From contig JBDKER010000012.1 of the NCBI GenBank assembly GCA_039795165.1, forward strand, positions 57,492-121,491: a DNA stretch of 64,000 nt. Reading direction: 5' to 3'. How positions within the stretch are numbered: position 1 is the stretch's first letter; every line of letters begins with the position of its first letter. The position numbers and the translations under genes were made by a program. The stretch is from V1-33 sp039795165 (GTDB lineage: Bacteria > Verrucomicrobiota > Verrucomicrobiia > Verrucomicrobiales > V1-33). This document shows positions 62,182 to 64,000 of this stretch, piece by piece. Under the pieces are notes generated by a model, which searched no databases, was not told the origin of the DNA, and saw nothing but the letters and a program-made list of their open reading frames with translations.

Positions 62182-62952
62182 TCACACGGACTCTCCCGCT
62201 ACCGCCAAACTATCTCGGCCAACCGAATCAATGATCATGGCGTCTTGATAAAGATAGTCATGGATCGATAGCTGATCGACTCTTTCATAAAAGTTGGATT
62301 TCATTAAATTGTCCATGGTTTCAATACTGACACTCCAAACTTCTATAAGAATATATGATGGCCTATGTCGTTCAAAATTCCAGCCTTTCAAGGCTTCAAT
62401 TTCATATCCTTCAAGGTCAAGAGATAGTAAATCAATTTTCTGAAATCCCGATTTTTCAATAATTGATTCAAAAGTGACAGCCGGAACTTCGACGGAATAC
62501 GATTTTTCAATGCCTTGGACTTCAAGACCTGCCTGTACGTGCCTCTTCAGTTCGCTTTCTTCGATCGAACCTTCCGCAATAGACATCAAATTGGCATAGT
62601 GAAGCTTGAGAGTTTTTCCGACATAGCTCTTTGAAACAAGGCCTGCATTGAAAACCTTTGATTGAGGTCTCTGTTTCCTGCATTTCTCGAACAGGTCAGG
62701 GATTGCTTCAACGAGAACCCCCTTCCATTTAAGGCCCTTCTCAAGGTAAAAAGTATTCGACTGAGAGTATCCGTCATTGGCTCCTGCTTCAACAAAAACG
62801 CCGTTCCTGAAATCCAGATACCGTGCGAGTTTATCGTCGAGACCACCGAGCGCTGGCTTCCGGCACCATCCCGGAATCCCAAACGTTTCCCCGAGGGGGT
62901 ACAGTATTTTGTTGAAGATAATCCTGTTCAGGAAACTTTTTGGGGTATCCAT
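62182..62952 (-). CDS. FkbM-family SAM-dependent methyltransferase
   Basis: The protein has 256 residues from ATG 62952 (MDTPKSFLNRIIFNK). The FkbM core is FVEAGANDGYSQSNTFYLEK with the SAM-binding Gly-rich turn, GVLVEAIPDLFEKC, and DLLSLDLEGYEIEALKGW (catalytic/metal Asp region). Members O-methylate sugars or polyketides and are frequent in glycan loci. The gene is clearly AT-richer than the rest of the window, and its stop lies 10 nt from the IS right end, so it was probably brought in by transfer. Up to 41 extra in-frame codons exist upstream but lack family similarity. Confidence 0.85.
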   Translation of the reverse strand: MDTPKSFLNRIIFNKILYPLGETFGIPGWCRKPALGGLDDKLARYLDFRNGVFVEAGANDGYSQSNTFYLEKGLKWKGVLVEAIPDLFEKCRKQRPQSKVFNAGLVSKSYVGKTLKLHYANLMSIAEGSIEESELKRHVQAGLEVQGIEKSYSVEVPAVTFESIIEKSGFQKIDLLSLDLEGYEIEALKGWNFERHRPSYILIEVWSVSIETMDNLMKSNFYERVDQLSIHDYLYQDAMIIDSVGRDSLAVAGESV

Positions 62953-63660
62953 TATGAAAATAAATATTTTCTCTTCTATAGAGAAGGAAGGTTCGCGGGA
63001 GTGCGACAGGAACGTCACACTTGGAAAATATAGGATATTAAAGAAGAGGGATAAGTTGACTGCGCGTATTGCCATCGCATTCAGGTCGACTGGAGAGGCT
63101 CGATGGCCTTGAGTCGAGCAACCAGAACGTGAGCTCCGAAATGCGGGTTGGTTTCTGCGTACATGTCGAAGGATGTCTGCGGGGACTCATTATGTCCAGC
63201 AGCAATTGTTGAGTCTTGTAAGATGAAGTGGCAGCTGGAGGTTGATTTCAAGGGCGCAGCGGGAGTAAGTGCGGTGTGGAAACCCGGGGGCGGTCCCGTC
63301 TGTCTGGAAGGCGTGGATGGCCTCGACCTGAGGTCGTTCAAAGTGCCACCGATCGTTTCAAAGTGCACCACCTGCGGTCACTTCAGAGTGCACAACTTCG
63401 GAGGTGGTGCTTTCAACTGATCCTGGCGCTGCAGGGCAAGCGGGGATGCCGGGTTTTCCGGGCGGTTTCAGGGTGGGAGCTGGCAGCGGAGCTGCATTCC
63501 GCTCAAAGCGGAATGAATGGCGACTGCCCGGGGTGCTGGTTCACGCATCGTTCCGGGAGCCGCGCGCAGCCTTCGCGTCAGCTTTCGCTGCTTTCCCGTC
63601 CGTGCCGCGGTGCGCCAGGCGGTGGCTGCGCCCGGTCATCTCGATGATCTCGGCCCTAGA
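62953..63660. other. Accessory DNA without a confident gene
   Basis: Only short, unconvincing frames are present (e.g. a 90-codon frame 63148-63420 ending CTTCGHFRVHNFGGG). Three related blocks TTCAAAGTGCCACC (63337), TTCAAAGTGCACCA (63357) and TTCAGAGTGCACAA (63382), plus the inverse GGTGGTGCTTTCAA (63404), look like the repeated end sites of a transposable element remnant. I make no gene call here. Confidence 0.4.
63495..63515. other. Perfect CATTCCGCT-CAA-AGCGGAATG hairpin
   Basis: A 9-bp perfect stem has a 3-nt loop. It lies in a noncoding accessory region and could be a terminator-like or IS-end structure. No T-run follows, so termination is not supported. Confidence 0.4.
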
Positions 63661-63895
63661 GGGGACACAAACAATGGGACAACAAACTATGGGACAGGCC
63701 ACCAACTATGGGACACACCAACTATGGGACAGGCCTTTTAACAAAGCCATGGGACAGGCCTTTTAACAAAGCCCTATCGGGCCACCAACTATGGGACACA
63801 CCAACTATGGGACAGGCCTTTTAACCAAGCCCTATCGGCCAAGCCCTATCGGCCAGACCTCTCAACATGCGCTCAGACCTCTCAACATGCGGAGC
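63661..63895. repeat. Nested short-repeat block
   Basis: Seven copies of ATGGGACA, three of GGCCTTTTAACAAAGCC (one with a single change), three of CCCTATCGG and two of AGACCTCTCAACATGCG are packed into 235 bp. A 52-bp unit at 63698-63749 recurs nearly unchanged at 63780-63831. The units are of different lengths and partly overlap, unlike CRISPR or simple tandem repeats. Confidence 0.85.
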
Positions 63896-64000
63896 TAGCC
63901 GCGTAAAACGTTGATGTTCTTTTCTCTCGGCTTTCCACGACCCTGCGGCCTCAGCATTCTCTCCGCGTCTGCACCCGGGAACAGCCATGGCCGGAAGCAA

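Noticed and set aside
63148..63420. 90-codon frame with a CTTCGH motif
   Set aside because: It overlaps repeated transposon-like blocks and an opposite frame; no family evidence.
63661..63895. CRISPR array
   Set aside because: Units have unequal length and overlap; no constant spacer size and no cas genes.

Overview
The window looks like a high-GC chromosome segment from the phylum Verrucomicrobiota, probably an Opitutales-like lineage. The basis is family content and style, not a database match. It carries a PEP-CTERM-tailed exported protein, a giant SdrD-B-type surface protein, a secreted protein ending in FFRLRE, a GntR regulator fused to a periplasmic-binding-protein-like sensor, a sialate O-acetylesterase and a NusG-like antiterminator in front of a polysaccharide locus. 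Most genes have weak or no Shine-Dalgarno sequences.

Layout. 1-11 kb: surface and secreted proteins, a GntR-type regulator, a sialate O-acetylesterase and an ECF-like sigma factor whose tail is built from a dispersed repeat. 11.9-38.9 kb: an exopolysaccharide or O-antigen locus on one strand. It starts with a GbsR/MarR-like regulator (behind a perfect palindrome) and a NusG/RfaH-like antiterminator, followed by a leader hairpin. It then encodes UDP-galactopyranose mutase, the four-step Wbp pathway to UDP-2,3-diacetamido-2,3-dideoxy-glucuronate (wbpA, wbpB, wbpE, wbpD), methyltransferases, acyltransferases (acyltransferase-3 and an MBOAT/SGNH pair), an L-2-hydroxyglutarate oxidase, two epimerases, two AsnB-type amidotransferases, two glycosyltransferases, a flippase and a polymerase/ligase. 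39.0-43.9 kb: a tight five-gene operon (class II aldolase, FGGY kinase, Fe-type alcohol dehydrogenase, nucleotidyltransferase, CDP-alcohol phosphotransferase) ended by a good intrinsic terminator. It looks like an undescribed CDP-polyol or headgroup pathway.

44.0-61.2 kb: mainly housekeeping. There is an unusual DNA-binding-domain/cytidine deaminase fusion, mnmG with two perfect parS-like palindromes, an aldo/keto reductase, a four-gene minus-strand operon ending in dgt, tRNA-His, rnc, pyk, an Aas-type bifunctional acyltransferase/acyl-ACP synthetase, prmC, murA and a secreted parallel beta-helix protein. 61.3-64 kb: accessory DNA with an internally deleted IS3-family element, an AT-richer FkbM methyltransferase gene and a block of nested short repeats.

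How the parts fit. The most testable idea is a closed cofactor loop inside the polysaccharide operon: WbpE makes 2-oxoglutarate from glutamate, WbpB-type enzymes can consume it to give 2-hydroxyglutarate, and the operon's LhgO would return it to 2-oxoglutarate. The AsnB-like enzymes could then amidate the uronic acids. At the largest scale the plus strand is G-rich up to about 50 kb and C-rich after about 51 kb although genes on both sides lie on the plus strand, which points to a replication or rearrangement boundary.
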